NCBI RefSeq assembly: GCF_011752995.1
Contig: NZ_VWWL01000002.1
Span: forward strand, 372,001 to 436,000
Reading direction: 5' to 3'
Source of the DNA: Burkholderia sp. Ax-1724
GTDB lineage: Bacteria; Pseudomonadota; Gammaproteobacteria; Burkholderiales; Burkholderiaceae
DNA: 64,000 nucleotides
Positions 1 through 9,414 of the stretch are shown here, piece after piece (position 1 is the first letter of the stretch; each line of letters opens with the position of its first letter). The translations under genes were made by a program, and so were the position numbers. A model generated the notes under the pieces. It was not told the origin of the DNA and did not search any database. It saw only the letters and a list, made by a program, of their open reading frames with translations.

Positions 1-1
1 G

Positions 2-739
2 GCCACGCGTCACCGCACGCTGATTGGTGAGACGTCGAACGCGACGATCGCCGCTGACCAGACCCGGCGGGCCAACCACAATTACGATCTCGCTACCCGC
101 AGCGTCGAGCGGCTGCGGCCGCTCGCAGCGCAGGGCTACGTGTCCGCGCAGCAGCTCGATCAGGCGGTGGTCGCGCAACGTGACGCAAGTGTGTCACTCA
201 CGCAAGCAAAGGTGCAGCAGCAGTCGTCTGCGCGGACGATTGGCGACGATGCCGACGCGATCGCCACCGTGCATGCGCGCGAGGCCGCGCTTGCCATCGC
301 GCAGCGTGGGCTCGACGATACGGTGGTACGCGCGCCTTTCGATGGCTATGTCACCGGGCTTGTGATTCTTGCCGGCGAGACGGTGCTGCCGAACCAGTCC
401 ATCTTCACGCTGATTCATGCCGGCGAATGGTTTGCCGTGGCGAATTTCCGCGAGACCGCGCTTGGTGCGATCACCGTAGGTGACTGCGCGACCGTGTATT
501 CGATGATCGACCGCAAGCAGGCGATGCGCGGCAAGGTCATCGGCATCGGCGCCGGCATCACGGACACGGACCGCGTGAATCTGCCGCGCGGCCTGCCATA
601 CGTGCAGCAGTCGGTGAACTGGGTACGCGTTGCGCAACGCTTCCCGGTTCGCGTGCGGATCGATGAACCGGACGGCAGACTGGTGCGGGTGGGCGCAAGC
701 GCGATCGTCGAGGTCCAGCATGGCCAGTTCTGCCGATGA
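2..739 (+). CDS. HlyD/EmrA-family efflux membrane fusion protein (5' end outside window)
   Basis: Periplasmic adaptor linking an inner-membrane pump to an outer-membrane channel. The reading frame is open from base 2, so the gene starts upstream of the window; 245 residues remain. The visible part holds the end of a coiled-coil hairpin (residues rich in A, Q, D and R around SAQQLDQAVVAQRDASVSLT), then the return lipoyl half-motif and beta-barrel (DTVVRAPFDGYVTGL, followed by GETVLPNQSIFTLI), which are typical of HlyD_D23/AaeA/EmrA proteins. Its stop lies 20 bases inside the following FUSC gene, so the two are translationally coupled. The three-gene order fusion protein, FUSC pump, outer-membrane factor suggests export of aromatic acids or similar toxic anions, as known for AaeAB; the actual substrate is inference. 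The N-terminal membrane anchor cannot be seen here. Confidence 0.93.
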   Translation, partial: ATRHRTLIGETSNATIAADQTRRANHNYDLATRSVERLRPLAAQGYVSAQQLDQAVVAQRDASVSLTQAKVQQQSSARTIGDDADAIATVHAREAALAIAQRGLDDTVVRAPFDGYVTGLVILAGETVLPNQSIFTLIHAGEWFAVANFRETALGAITVGDCATVYSMIDRKQAMRGKVIGIGAGITDTDRVNLPRGLPYVQQSVNWVRVAQRFPVRVRIDEPDGRLVRVGASAIVEVQHGQFCR

Positions 740-2906
740 GCTCACCACGCCTGGGCCGCGCGAGATCGCGCGGCTGCTCGCAGCGTTTCCGGGGCGCGCG
801 TCGATTGTCACGCGTATTGCGCTGATCTGCGCGCTGACGGTGCTCGTGACGAGCGCCTATGGAATCCCGGAAGCCTCGACGGCGGTATATATCGTGCTGT
901 TCCTGAACCGGCCCGACCGGGTGACGAGCGTGATCACGTGTATCGCGTTGATGCTGCTCGTGACGGTGATCATCGGGATCGTGATGGTCTTCGCGATCTT
1001 CTGCATCAATGATCCGGTGCTGCGTGTGGCGAGCATGGCAGTGCTGTCGATGGGGTTCCTGTTTGCGACCTCGGCGAGCAAGCTGCGTCCGGTCGGCGCG
1101 ATCGTGGCCATGATCGTCGGTTTCGGACCCGACGAGCTTGGGCTTGCCCCGCTCGGCGAAGCAGCGACGCGCGGCCTCCTGTATGCGTGGCTCTTCGTCG
1201 CCGTTCCGATTGGCGTGGCGATTGTGGTGAACCTGTTGTTTGCGCCGTCGCCGCGCCGGCTTGCCTGCGCGCAGCTTGCGAGGCGTCTGAGGCTCGCCGC
1301 CGCCTGCCTGACGGGCACCGCTGGCGAGGCCGGGCAGGCTGCCTTCGAAGCATGCGTGCGCGAAGGCGATCACCAGATCATGGCGTGGGTCAAGCTCTCG
1401 AAGCTCGAAGGGACTTCGACCGAAGCCGATTGCGCGGCGTTGCGTCAGGCAGCGGCGTCGTCGACGGCGATCCTGGTCGCGGTGGATCTCGCCATGCGCG
1501 AACCCCGCGCGCGTTTGCCCGCGGCCTACGCAGCGCGGCTTGCCGAGACGATGGAGCAGATGGCGGTGATGCTCGATGCCGGGGGCTATCCGGAGAATGT
1601 GGCAGTCGGGATACCTGAGGGTGCTGCCCTGGAGGTTGGGGCGCCGATGCCATTGCCGCCGCTCGCGGCGCTCGTGCTCGCCGATCTGCGCGCGGCACTG
1701 GAAGGCTTTGCGCAGCCGGCTTCGGCCGCGGCTGCAAGAGCCGGAGCTGATGAAGGGTCGGCGGTGTCATCTTCGGCTCCGGCTCCGTCTATGTCTTCGG
1801 CACCCGCCTCGGCCTCGGCTCATCCCGAGCATGCGCCCGCACGTAGCGGCTTCTTCGATGCCGATGCGTTCAGCAATCCCGATCACATCCGCTACGCGTT
1901 AAAGACGACCGCCGCAGCGATGTTCTGCTACGTCCTGTATCAGCAACTCGACTGGCAGGGCATTCATACCAGCTTCATCACCTGCTATATGGTGTCGCTC
2001 GGCACGACCGCCGAAACGGTGGAGAAATTGCTGCTGCGGATCATCGGCTGCCTGATCGGTGCCTTGCTTGGCACGGCAGCGCTGGTCTACGTGGTTCCAC
2101 AGCTGACGTCGATTGCAGGACTGATGGCGCTGGTCTTCGCGGGCTCATGGCTGGCCGCGTGGGTCGCGGTGGGTTCGCCGCGCATTGCGTATGCGGGCAT
2201 GCAGATCGCGTTCGCGTTCTACCTGTGTGTGATCCAGGGGGATGCTCCCAAGTTCGACCTGACGCTCGCACGCGACCGCGCGATTGGCATTCTGATCGGC
2301 AATGTCGTGGTGTATCTGATGTTCACACGGGTCTGGCCCGTGAGTATCGCCGGCTCGATCGATGCTGCGCTCAACAGGCTCATTGCGCAGTGGGCACGGA
2401 TTGCGCGCGTTGCGGATGCAGGCACGCGCCGTACGATGGTCGCAGAGGCGCTCGCGCAGTACGGCGGCTTGCGCCAGAATCTGGGCCTGATTCACTACGA
2501 GCCATCGTGGGTGCGTCCCGCGCCCGCGTGGATCGCGAGCCGCAAGCGCGCGCTCGCGGAGCTTGGTGCGCTGGAGGGATCGCTTGCTCTCGCGACGGCC
2601 CGTGCCGGCCCGCTCGCCGATGCGCGCCTGCACGAAGTGGCAGGGCGGCTCGAGACGGACGGGCTCGCGCAGGCAGACGCCACCCATCGCAGCGCAAGTA
2701 TGCAAGCGGAAGAGCCAACGCCAGCACCAACAACAGCACCAGAGCTAACGCTGCATACTGATTCCACCACTGACCGCGCCGCCGACCCACGCCTCGACGC
2801 ATTGCTCAGCGTCATCGACGAGCGGTTCCGCCGGATTGCCGATGTCGCCCGCACAAGCACTGGGGACTCCATCATGAAGGAGGCGGCAACCGATGCGCGC
2901 GCTTGA
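720..2906 (+). CDS. FUSC-family inner-membrane efflux protein (AaeB-like)
   Basis: Inner-membrane component of a fusaric-acid/p-hydroxybenzoate-type efflux pump, 728 residues. The ATG at 720 is chosen because it overlaps the end of the fusion-protein gene and gives the short cytoplasmic N-terminus MASSADELTTPGPREIARLL expected before the first membrane segment; an upstream in-frame ATG at 630 would run deep into that gene. Two blocks of hydrophobic segments (about residues 25-185 and 400-540) flank a soluble, Ala-rich middle region. That middle contains a low-complexity Ser/Ala/Pro linker (about residues 345-375) just before the second block, which is the duplicated architecture of FUSC proteins. 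A C-terminal soluble tail also carries repetitive Ala/Pro/Thr. The gene overlaps the next one by 14 bases. It acts with genes 2-739 and 2893-4449. Confidence 0.92.
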   Translation: MASSADELTTPGPREIARLLAAFPGRASIVTRIALICALTVLVTSAYGIPEASTAVYIVLFLNRPDRVTSVITCIALMLLVTVIIGIVMVFAIFCINDPVLRVASMAVLSMGFLFATSASKLRPVGAIVAMIVGFGPDELGLAPLGEAATRGLLYAWLFVAVPIGVAIVVNLLFAPSPRRLACAQLARRLRLAAACLTGTAGEAGQAAFEACVREGDHQIMAWVKLSKLEGTSTEADCAALRQAAASSTAILVAVDLAMREPRARLPAAYAARLAETMEQMAVMLDAGGYPENVAVGIPEGAALEVGAPMPLPPLAALVLADLRAALEGFAQPASAAAARAGADEGSAVSSSAPAPSMSSAPASASAHPEHAPARSGFFDADAFSNPDHIRYALKTTAAAMFCYVLYQQLDWQGIHTSFITCYMVSLGTTAETVEKLLLRIIGCLIGALLGTAALVYVVPQLTSIAGLMALVFAGSWLAAWVAVGSPRIAYAGMQIAFAFYLCVIQGDAPKFDLTLARDRAIGILIGNVVVYLMFTRVWPVSIAGSIDAALNRLIAQWARIARVADAGTRRTMVAEALAQYGGLRQNLGLIHYEPSWVRPAPAWIASRKRALAELGALEGSLALATARAGPLADARLHEVAGRLETDGLAQADATHRSASMQAEEPTPAPTTAPELTLHTDSTTDRAADPRLDALLSVIDERFRRIADVARTSTGDSIMKEAATDARA

Positions 2907-4449
2907 ACCGACGCCGTGGCTCATTGCATTGGCCGTCGCCGGACTCGCGGGATGCGCGACGTCTTCGCTGGATCTCGCGCCCACGGCGCCCGACCGTCCG
3001 TGGCAACCGCAGACGAACGCGGCCGGTGACATCGTGCCAGGCCCACCGCGCACTCATGCCGAGTCCGCACACGCGGGCTACACGCTGCCGAACAGCACCG
3101 GGCTCGCGACCGTCGAACCCGCGGCGGCGCTCGACGCGAACCATGCATACACGCTGCCCGAACTGATCGATCTCGCGGAGTCCGCGAATCCTCTCACGCG
3201 GATTGCATGGAACGATGCGCGCAATGCGGCTCTGGCGACGGGCATTGCAAAGGCAGCCTATCTGCCACAACTTGTCGCGACCGCAATGGGCGGATATCAG
3301 GCCGCTAGCGCGTCGTCGAACACGCTGATTGGCAATGTGTCGTCGAACTCCGACATTCACGGCACCGTGTCCGTGCTCGCGCTGCAATGGCTGCTGTTTG
3401 ATTTCGGCGGACGCCGTGCGCGTGTCGAGGCGGCCACGCAGCTGTCAGTTGCCGCAAACATTGCGTTCACGGCCGTCCATCAGCAGGTGATACACAACGT
3501 AAGCGTTGCGTACTACGGGTACGAAGCGGCCTATACCCGACAGAAAACCGCGCAACAGGCGCTCGACAATGCGGATGGCATCGTCGCAGCAGCGCATGCA
3601 CAGATGACGCGCGGCGTCGGCACGATCGTCGAAGTCGCCCAGGCCACACAGAACTGCGCGCAGGCGAATCTTGCGAAGGTGCAGGCCGATGGTGCGCTGA
3701 CCGACAGCTATCTGAACCTCGTGTCTGCACTCGGCATCTCGCCGTTATCGAAGCCGACGATTGCCCCATTGCCGGCGCGCGCGCTGTCGCCGGCGCTGCA
3801 TCAGTCAGTCGACGAGATTGTCGCCGATGCCATCGCGCGGCGGCCGGACGTGCAGAGTGCGTATGCGCTTGAACAGGCCAATCAGGCGAAGATCCGTGTG
3901 GCCAAGGCCGCGTTCATGCCGAAGGTGTTCATGTCCGCGACCGCGGCGTACGGCACCGGCGGCACGGCGATTACCGCGATTCCGCCGGTCGGCGATCAGG
4001 CGGCAACGGTGAACCTGAGCGGCAGCCGCCGCAGCGGCAGCGTGTTCGTCGGCGTGACGATCCCGATCTACGACGGCGGGCTGCGTTCGGCCATGCTGAT
4101 GCAAGCTCGCAATGACGCGGACAGCGCGTCCGCGCAGTTGACGCGGACACGGGAGGAGGCGGTCCGACAGGTGGTCTCCGCACAGAGCGCACTCTCCACG
4201 AGCCTCGCCTCGAACGATGCCGCGAAGGCGCTGGTTGCCGCCGCACAGACCACCTATGACGCAGCGTTTGCCGCGTACCACCACGGCGTCGGCTCGATTA
4301 CCGATGCGCTGCTCGCGCAGAACCAGTTGATCGCCGCTCAGAATGCCTATGCGGACAGCTACAGCGCGGCGCTGTCCGCGGCTGCGTCGTTTGCGCTCGC
4401 GACAGGGGAGATCGGCACGACAGGGGCGGGCGGCGAGCCGGACTGGTAG
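2893..4449 (+). CDS. NodT-type outer-membrane efflux lipoprotein
   Basis: Outer-membrane channel (TolC/OprM superfamily) of the tripartite pump, 518 residues. The N-terminus has a lipoprotein signal peptide with lipobox LAGC, giving acylated Cys21 and supporting the ATG at 2893. The remainder shows the two outer-membrane-efflux-protein repeats: long alanine/glutamine-rich helices (for example around residues 90-270 and 300-500), with the conserved ARRPDVQSAYALEQANQAKI segment (printed here as RRPDVQSAYALEQANQAKI) and the late GVGSITDALLAQNQLIAAQN motif. The gene overlaps the FUSC gene by 14 bases, so it is the last gene of the operon. No strong intrinsic terminator is visible before the insertion element that follows. 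The family call is certain; the substrate range is not. Confidence 0.93.
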   Translation: MRALEPTPWLIALAVAGLAGCATSSLDLAPTAPDRPWQPQTNAAGDIVPGPPRTHAESAHAGYTLPNSTGLATVEPAAALDANHAYTLPELIDLAESANPLTRIAWNDARNAALATGIAKAAYLPQLVATAMGGYQAASASSNTLIGNVSSNSDIHGTVSVLALQWLLFDFGGRRARVEAATQLSVAANIAFTAVHQQVIHNVSVAYYGYEAAYTRQKTAQQALDNADGIVAAAHAQMTRGVGTIVEVAQATQNCAQANLAKVQADGALTDSYLNLVSALGISPLSKPTIAPLPARALSPALHQSVDEIVADAIARRPDVQSAYALEQANQAKIRVAKAAFMPKVFMSATAAYGTGGTAITAIPPVGDQAATVNLSGSRRSGSVFVGVTIPIYDGGLRSAMLMQARNDADSASAQLTRTREEAVRQVVSAQSALSTSLASNDAAKALVAAAQTTYDAAFAAYHHGVGSITDALLAQNQLIAAQNAYADSYSAALSAAASFALATGEIGTTGAGGEPDW

Positions 4450-4685
4450 CGCAGCTCGATCATCGCCTTCAGCACGACCACTCGTACCATTCGCAAAGGC
4501 GGCGTTGAATCCCGACTGTTTGGACCTTTGCTTTGAACAGCTAAGGTATACAAAATAACTGCCTCGACCTGAAAGGCGACATCGGTGCAACTTTGGGCTG
4601 GATGTCCGCCTCGGCTCGAGCTGCGCCTTCCGCGCGTGCCATTCATCACTGGGCGGCGTCTGAGCTTGGTCGTCGGGCACGAGTC

Positions 4686-4705
4686 GGCCGAGGGCGTGTG
4701 AAAAC
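4686..4705 (+). repeat. Left terminal inverted repeat of the IS1182-type element
   Basis: Twenty bases that match the reverse complement of 6304-6323 with a single mismatch (A versus G at the fourth base from the inner end). Confidence 0.9.
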
Positions 4706-4751
4706 GCATTTGTCGCCTAAACTGAGTCAACGCGTTGAGATCGGGTGACTC

Positions 4752-6198
4752 GTGAAGCGATTCGCTGAGGGCGATGACCGCAAACAGGTCGCACTACTTC
4801 CCGAATGCGTCGATGACTTCATCGGACAGGACAACCCAGTAAGGGTGGTAGATGCCTTCGTTGACGAACTGAACCTTGGGGAACTCGGCTTCAACGGTAC
4901 CACGCCGGCGCTCACAGGCCGCCCGTCCTATCATCCGGGCATGATGCTCAAGATCTATATCTACGGGTATTTGAACCGGGTTCCGTCTAGCAGGCGTCTT
5001 GAGCGTGAATGCCAACGCAATGTCGAGTTCATGTGGCTGACAGGACGTCTGGCGCCAGACTTCAAGACGATCGCCGACTTTCGCCGCGACAACGGATCGG
5101 CTATTCGCAACGTGTGCCGTCGTTTCGTCGAACTATGTCGCGGACTGAAGCTGCTATCCAGCGACATGGTGGCAATCGACGGCAGCAAGTTCAAGGCTGT
5201 GAACAGCCGTGACAGGAACTACACGGCAGGCAAGATCGACAAGCGTCAGCAGCAGATCGAGGAAAGCGTTCAGCGATATCTCGACATGATTGAAACCGCA
5301 GACCGGACCAGCCCGACAGGCTTCGATGTGAAGACTGTTCTCCTGTACGAGAAGATCGCGCTCTTGCGTCAGCGGATGCGTGAACTCGGGCAGATCAGGG
5401 AGCAACTGAAGAAAGAACCGGACAAACAGTTGTCGCTTACTGACCCGGATTCCCGTTCCATGACCAGCGGTGGCAAGAGAACCGGCACCGTCGGCTACAA
5501 CGTCCAGACGGCCGTGGATACGAAGCATCATCTGATTGTCGAGCACGAGGTGACGAATATTGGAGGTGACCACGGCCAACTCAGCAGGATAGCTCTGTCG
5601 GCGAGGAACGCGATGGGCAAGCTAAGACTGAAGGTGCTGGCTGACCGTGGCTACTTCAGTGGTCCGGACATCCGCGCGTGTGAACTGGCCGGCATCGCCA
5701 CGTATGTCCCGAAACCGCTCACCTCAGCGTCGAGGAAGAAAGGGCTCTTTACCAAACGCGACTTCATCTACGTTGCCAGGAACGATGAGTATCGATGCCG
5801 CCGCCGGCGAGCGCGCAGTTCTTCGATTCAAGACCGTGGAGAACGGTATGAATCTGAACGTGTACTGGCCGAGCGCATGTCCGCGTTGCCATCTCAAGGA
5901 TCGATGTTCGCCCAGCGACTATCGCCGCATCTGACGATGGGAGCACGAACATGTACTCGAAGCCATGCAGCGTCGACTCGACCGCAAGCCTGATGCAATG
6001 ACCATCCGAAGAAGCACCGTTGAGCATGTATTCGGTACCCTCAAGCACTGGATGGGCGCGACGCACTTCCTGACCCGGACGCTCGGATGGGTGAGCACCG
6101 AAATAAGTCTCCAGGTATTGGCGTACAACCTGAAGCGCGTCATGAAAATACTAGGAGTTGCCGGGACAATAAAGGCGATGAGAAGGGCTGAAAGCTAA
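4752..6198 (+). pseudogene. IS1182-family transposase, frameshift plus nonsense mutation
   Basis: The N-terminal part (4752 to about 5800) encodes an intact InsH-like domain (LLPECVDDFIGQDNPVRVVD; PSYHPGMMLKIYIYGYLNRV) and the first DDE blocks (MVAIDGSKFKAVNSRD; TVGYNVQTAVDTKHHLIVEH; LADRGYFSG). Near 5797, after NDEYRC, the coding frame moves by one base. The continuation (AGERAVLRFKTVENGMNLNV, then CPRCHLKDRC) is in the next frame, ends at an in-frame TGA (5932-5934), and resumes after it as RWEHEHVLEAMQRRLDRKPD and HVFGTLKHWMGATHFLTRTL up to 6198. One frameshift and one nonsense codon therefore separate the catalytic Glu region from the rest. The copy is probably inactive, though a related active copy could mobilise it in trans through its intact ends. 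Confidence 0.9.
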
Positions 6199-6216
6199 GG
6201 CCCTGAGGGGCTTTTT
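6197..6216 (+). terminator. Probable intrinsic terminator of the IS1182 transposase
   Basis: AAG-G-CCC pairs with GGG-G-CTT around a TGA loop, followed immediately by a run of T residues. It overlaps the transposase stop codon. Confidence 0.55.
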
Positions 6217-6303
6217 GCGCTTGATACGTTACGCTAGCGCGCCCCCGATCTGCCAAACTCGATTGATCGGGCTGGCAAACTCGCTTGCAGCCATCAAAAA
6301 GCA

Positions 6304-6323
6304 GTTTCCACACGCCCTCGGCC
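6304..6323 (-). repeat. Right terminal inverted repeat of the IS1182-type element
   Basis: Reverse complement of the left repeat at 4686-4705 apart from one base. It marks the right end of the element. Confidence 0.9.
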
Positions 6324-6370
6324 ATTTTGAGACATTCGACTTCCACGCCTAAATTGAACTGGACGGTTCC

Positions 6371-6691
6371 GTGGAGCCCTCTGGCTATGGAGACAGAACC
6401 TCTTGGACTGCAGATCGGCTATTAGATAGGGACGTGACCGGGCGGCATCCTCGCTGTGGCCGCCAAGCCACCGTCATGGGCAGGCGGCTTGGCAAGGGTG
6501 ACGTCCTTGTGGACTTTTCGGATGGCTCGTACGTCAACGTGCATCTCACTTGGGGGCTATCAGACGCAGGTCCATTCGCGGACAAGTACCCGGCATGGTT
6601 TACATATGGGTCGCTTGAGGAATTCGCGGCGGCAATGCTGAAGGATGCCCAAGAATCCGGTAACGGATATATTCATTTCCTGTTTCCTTGA
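6371..6691 (+). CDS. Hypothetical protein, possibly 5'-truncated
   Basis: An ORF of 106 codons just downstream of the IS end. The N-terminal 40 residues are Arg-rich and look unlike a natural protein. From about residue 41 the sequence becomes protein-like, with GKGDVLVDFSDGSYVNVHLTW, then PAWFTYGSLEEFAAAMLKDA and a hydrophobic C-terminus (IHFLFP). This resembles the tail of a small alpha/beta protein whose natural start was lost or lies further in (for example ATG at 6476). I do not recognise a family. No clear ribosome-binding site precedes 6371. The insertion element ends only 48 bases upstream, so this may be a remnant of a gene cut by it. Confidence 0.4.
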   Translation: MEPSGYGDRTSWTADRLLDRDVTGRHPRCGRQATVMGRRLGKGDVLVDFSDGSYVNVHLTWGLSDAGPFADKYPAWFTYGSLEEFAAAMLKDAQESGNGYIHFLFP

Positions 6692-6862
6692 CTATAAGCA
6701 GACCGATTCCTTTCACAGAATGGAAGAAAAACCTGCCGAACAATACGGATGACACGCCTGGAACGGCCCTCGTACGATGTTGGAAAATTTATAGCCGCTG
6801 CAAGCTTCTTCATTGGAAAACGAAATCACCTGCTGCACTGCCACTGACGGCACTCATTTCCG

Positions 6863-7492
6863 TCACGCACTGACTCTCTCACGCAAGTGGTCGATCTCCG
6901 CTTCCAGTTCGCGAATACGCTTATCCCGTTCATCAAATGCCGCCTGAACGTCCGCTGCCTCGAAGCGTTGCGGGATGTGCTGGGGACAATTGGCATCCCA
7001 CAATGAAACCTCGAAAACGATGGCTCGCTCGGCACGGGCTCGATAATCCCGAGGCGTCAGACTGGCGACCCTTTTTGCATCCTCGTCGATGTATGCCTCA
7101 CCCCAGATCTTGATCCGCTGGCGGCGCGCATAGTCAATCAGGAACAGGAAAGCTTTCCGGTTGTCGGCCAGATTCCCGGTCGTGACGTACTGCTTGTTTC
7201 CGGAAAAATCAGCGAACGCGATCGTCTTCGTGTCGACGACATGCAGGAATCCAGGCGGGCCGCCACGATGCTGGATATAGGGTTGCCCATCGCCGTTTGC
7301 GGTTGAGAAGAATACGCTCGTCTGCTTTCGGATAAAGTCCGCACACTCAGACGTGATGGTGGTCTCCCACGCACCTTCCTGCTCGCGATGCGCATAGGCT
7401 TCTCGCGAACCGTAGCGCTTTTGAAACAGCTTGACGGAAGACGTGAACGCCACGTCACTGGGATATTTCCGCGAACTGCCCATTTTGCCCAC
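6863..7492 (-). CDS. Pyridoxamine 5'-phosphate oxidase-family protein
   Basis: A 209-residue flavin-binding split-barrel protein of the PPOX superfamily. The core runs from about residue 48 to 165: a helix followed by SVFFSTANGDGQPYIQHRGG (the typical first strands), then VVDTKTIAFADFSGNKQYVT, NLADNRKAFLFLIDYARRQRIKIWG and a dimer-forming region. The C-terminus has a short charged coiled coil (DERDKRIRELEAEIDHLRER). Such proteins usually bind FMN or F420 and reduce small substrates, or act as general stress proteins; this one is not PdxH. It is transcribed in the same direction as the alkylhydroperoxidase-like gene upstream (start at 8122), 78 bases away, so the two could form a small redox operon. 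The exact reaction is unknown. Confidence 0.85.
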   Translation of the reverse strand: MGKMGSSRKYPSDVAFTSSVKLFQKRYGSREAYAHREQEGAWETTITSECADFIRKQTSVFFSTANGDGQPYIQHRGGPPGFLHVVDTKTIAFADFSGNKQYVTTGNLADNRKAFLFLIDYARRQRIKIWGEAYIDEDAKRVASLTPRDYRARAERAIVFEVSLWDANCPQHIPQRFEAADVQAAFDERDKRIRELEAEIDHLRERVSA

Positions 7493-7570
7493 CGTCCAGT
7501 TCAGTTTGCGCCGTAAAACGGATACCGCCGACGCTTATAGCCCCGGCGGTATCGACCTCAGCCCTGCGCG

Positions 7571-8122
7571 TTATGCCGTCCTGGCATGTACGACGGGAAA
7601 GTCGATTTCGGTTCCGGCAACTGTGTTGATGTAGTTCGTCCAGATATTGAGCGCCACGTTCAATACGATCTCGATCACGGCAGCATCGCTGTAGCCCGCA
7701 ACCTTGACTGCCTGCAGGTCAGCATCCGACACGCGGCCGTGCTCGGCCGTCACCTTCTTCGCGAACAGCACAGCGGCGGCGGCCTTCGAATCGTTCGAAC
7801 CACCGTTGCGGTTCGCGGTGATTTCGGCGTCGTCGAGCTTCGCGACGTTCTTCCCGAGGTACGTGTGTGCCGACAGGCAGTAATCGCAACCATTGATCTC
7901 CGCCACTGCCAACGCAATACGCTCACGCGTCTGCCCCGACAGCTCGCCTTTGCCGAGCGCACCCATCAGGCTCAGATAGCCTTCGAGTGCCGCCGGGCTG
8001 TTGCCAACCATGCGGAACAGATTCGGCACAACGCCCAGTTGCTTGCTGACGGCTTCGAGCAGACCGTGAGACGCGGCCGGAGCGTCGGCGATAGTAGCGG
8101 GGGTAGGAATATGGGACGACAT
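7571..8122 (-). CDS. Carboxymuconolactone decarboxylase / AhpD-like alkylhydroperoxidase family protein
   Basis: A 183-residue protein with the AhpD core. The CxxC redox pair lies in INGCDYCLSAHTYLG (about residue 75), with the downstream His of the AhpD motif, and the C-terminal helix pattern (AVIEIVLNVALNIWTNYIN) is typical of peroxidase-related CMD proteins. The start at 8122 (MSSHIPTPATIAD) is preferred over a longer frame because a strong AAGGAGAGGT ribosome-binding site lies a few bases upstream. It is transcribed divergently from the LysR gene at 8242, which probably controls it. Likely role: reduction of organic hydroperoxides or reactive electrophiles; inferred from the CxxC motif, not proven. 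Confidence 0.88.
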   Translation of the reverse strand: MSSHIPTPATIADAPAASHGLLEAVSKQLGVVPNLFRMVGNSPAALEGYLSLMGALGKGELSGQTRERIALAVAEINGCDYCLSAHTYLGKNVAKLDDAEITANRNGGSNDSKAAAAVLFAKKVTAEHGRVSDADLQAVKVAGYSDAAVIEIVLNVALNIWTNYINTVAGTEIDFPVVHARTA

Positions 8123-8182
8123 CGTGACCTCTCCTTTGAGAAAGACGTTGCAGTGAACGACTGGAGATGATCTTACGGACTC

Positions 8183-8194
8183 CCTGATTTCAGG
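8183..8194. promoter_or_regulatory. Palindrome between divergent CMD and LysR genes, candidate LysR site
   Basis: CCTGA-TT-TCAGG is a perfect short inverted repeat in the 119-base divergent intergenic region. Its placement suits autoregulation and control of the hydroperoxidase gene by the LysR protein. The assignment is inferred from position only. Confidence 0.4.
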
Positions 8195-8241
8195 AGAATC
8201 CGCTAATATCGAGAATCTTTCTTCCATATGTCGAGAGGATA

Positions 8242-9141
8242 ATGGACCGGCTCGAAGCAATGTCCATCCTGATCGAAGTCGTTGAGGCCGGGAGTCTGTC
8301 GGCCGCGGCTCGCCGGCTGGATATCCCGCTGCCGACGGTCAGCCGCAAGGTGGGCGAGCTGGAGGTCTATCTGAAAACCCGTCTGCTGAACCGGACAACG
8401 CGGCAGCTCTCTCTAACCGAGGCCGGTGCCGCGTATGTCGCATCCTGTCGCCGTATCCTTGAGGAAGTCGGAGAGGCCGAACGTACGGCGACGGGGGAAT
8501 ACGCCGTGCCACGAGGATATCTTGTGATTACTGCTCCCGTGGTTTTCGGGCGACTATATGTGGCACCTGTACTGGCGGACTTTCTGGTCCACTATCCCGA
8601 GATCGACGCCCGCCTGTTCCTGACGGATCGCAGCACAAACATGCTGGAAGAGCATATTGACGTTGCTGTGCGTATTGGCCCACTTCCAGACAGCACGCTC
8701 GTGGCTGTGAACGTCGGGCAATTGCGCCTGGTCGTATGCGCGAGCCCGGCTTACCTGGCGAGTCATGGGGTTCCTGCCAAACCGGACGAACTGGCGAATC
8801 ATGCATGCATCGCATTCGAAGGGCTGGCATCGACTCGTGCATGGAATTTTTTTGCGGGGAAAACCGAACGTACAGTGCAAATCCGCGCGCGCCTTGTGAC
8901 CAATACTGCAGAATCCGCCGTCGACACAGCAGTACTCGGCGTTGGCCTGACGCGCGTTTTGTCCTATCAGACAGAGGCGGCCGTGCGTGAAGGGAAATTA
9001 CGGCTCGTACTGGAAAAGTTCGAACCACCACCACTTCCGATCAGCCTCGTACATACTGGGCAATTGCCGGTGCCGCTCAAGCTAAGGGCATTTTTAGATT
9101 TCGCACGGCCTCGACTTCAGTCTCGTCTGACTGCTCTTTAA
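8242..9141 (+). CDS. LysR-family transcriptional regulator (CrgA-like)
   Basis: A 299-residue LTTR. The N-terminal winged helix-turn-helix (about residues 1-60; MDRLEAMSILIEVVEAGSLS, then RRLDIPLPTVSRKVGELEVY) is followed by a type-2 periplasmic-binding-like effector domain (about residues 90-290; GYLVITAPVVFGRLYVAPVL). The style is that of the CrgA/DsdC-like group common next to redox and quinone-stress genes. It is divergent from the CMD/AhpD-like gene, whose start is 120 bases away, and most likely regulates that gene in response to an electrophile or peroxide. The ATG at 8242 is preceded by AGAGGATA, a reasonable ribosome-binding site. Confidence 0.92.
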   Translation: MDRLEAMSILIEVVEAGSLSAAARRLDIPLPTVSRKVGELEVYLKTRLLNRTTRQLSLTEAGAAYVASCRRILEEVGEAERTATGEYAVPRGYLVITAPVVFGRLYVAPVLADFLVHYPEIDARLFLTDRSTNMLEEHIDVAVRIGPLPDSTLVAVNVGQLRLVVCASPAYLASHGVPAKPDELANHACIAFEGLASTRAWNFFAGKTERTVQIRARLVTNTAESAVDTAVLGVGLTRVLSYQTEAAVREGKLRLVLEKFEPPPLPISLVHTGQLPVPLKLRAFLDFARPRLQSRLTAL

Positions 9142-9414
9142 CAACTGGCTTGCAAAGCATAACTAAGTGACTCCAGGTAGCCACACGACGCAAGGGCGCA
9201 CGTTTTTTGTAATATTACAATTCCATTGCGCCGACACCTAACCCCGCCATCCACCGGGCTCGCACGAGTTGCATCGGCCGGTGGCATGGGATGAGGAGGG
9301 TCACTGCCTGAGGCCCATTCGTTTATCCTGGTGCCATCGATAGACTCGGCTACCATACTGTGCAAACGAACGCGGGACGGCGCCACTTCAAGCGTGCCTC
9401 AGGGAATTCAAATA

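Larger units (their letters stand above)
4686..6323 (+). mobile_element. IS1182-family insertion sequence, inactive
   Basis: A unit of about 1.64 kb bounded by near-perfect 20-base inverted repeats: GGCCGAGGGCGTGTGAAAAC on the left (4686-4705) and its complement with one mismatch on the right (6304-6323). It holds a single transposase reading frame with IS1182-type N-terminal InsH-like domain and a DDE domain, broken as described separately. I could not find a convincing target-site duplication in the flanks. The element sits directly downstream of the efflux operon and separates it from the next genes. The family assignment rests on protein style and element size and was not checked against a database. 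Confidence 0.85.

Noticed and set aside
558..1373. Long open frame on the minus strand opposite the FUSC gene
   Set aside because: Arg/His-rich translation without any protein motif; an antisense by-product of GC-rich coding DNA. The same applies to similar long antisense frames opposite 3805-4680, 30371-32053, 27597-28430 and 37402-39099.
4450..4685. Minus-strand frame containing VEAVILYTLAVQSKGPNSRD between the efflux operon and the IS element
   Set aside because: Frame runs antisense into the outer-membrane lipoprotein gene and shows no family features.
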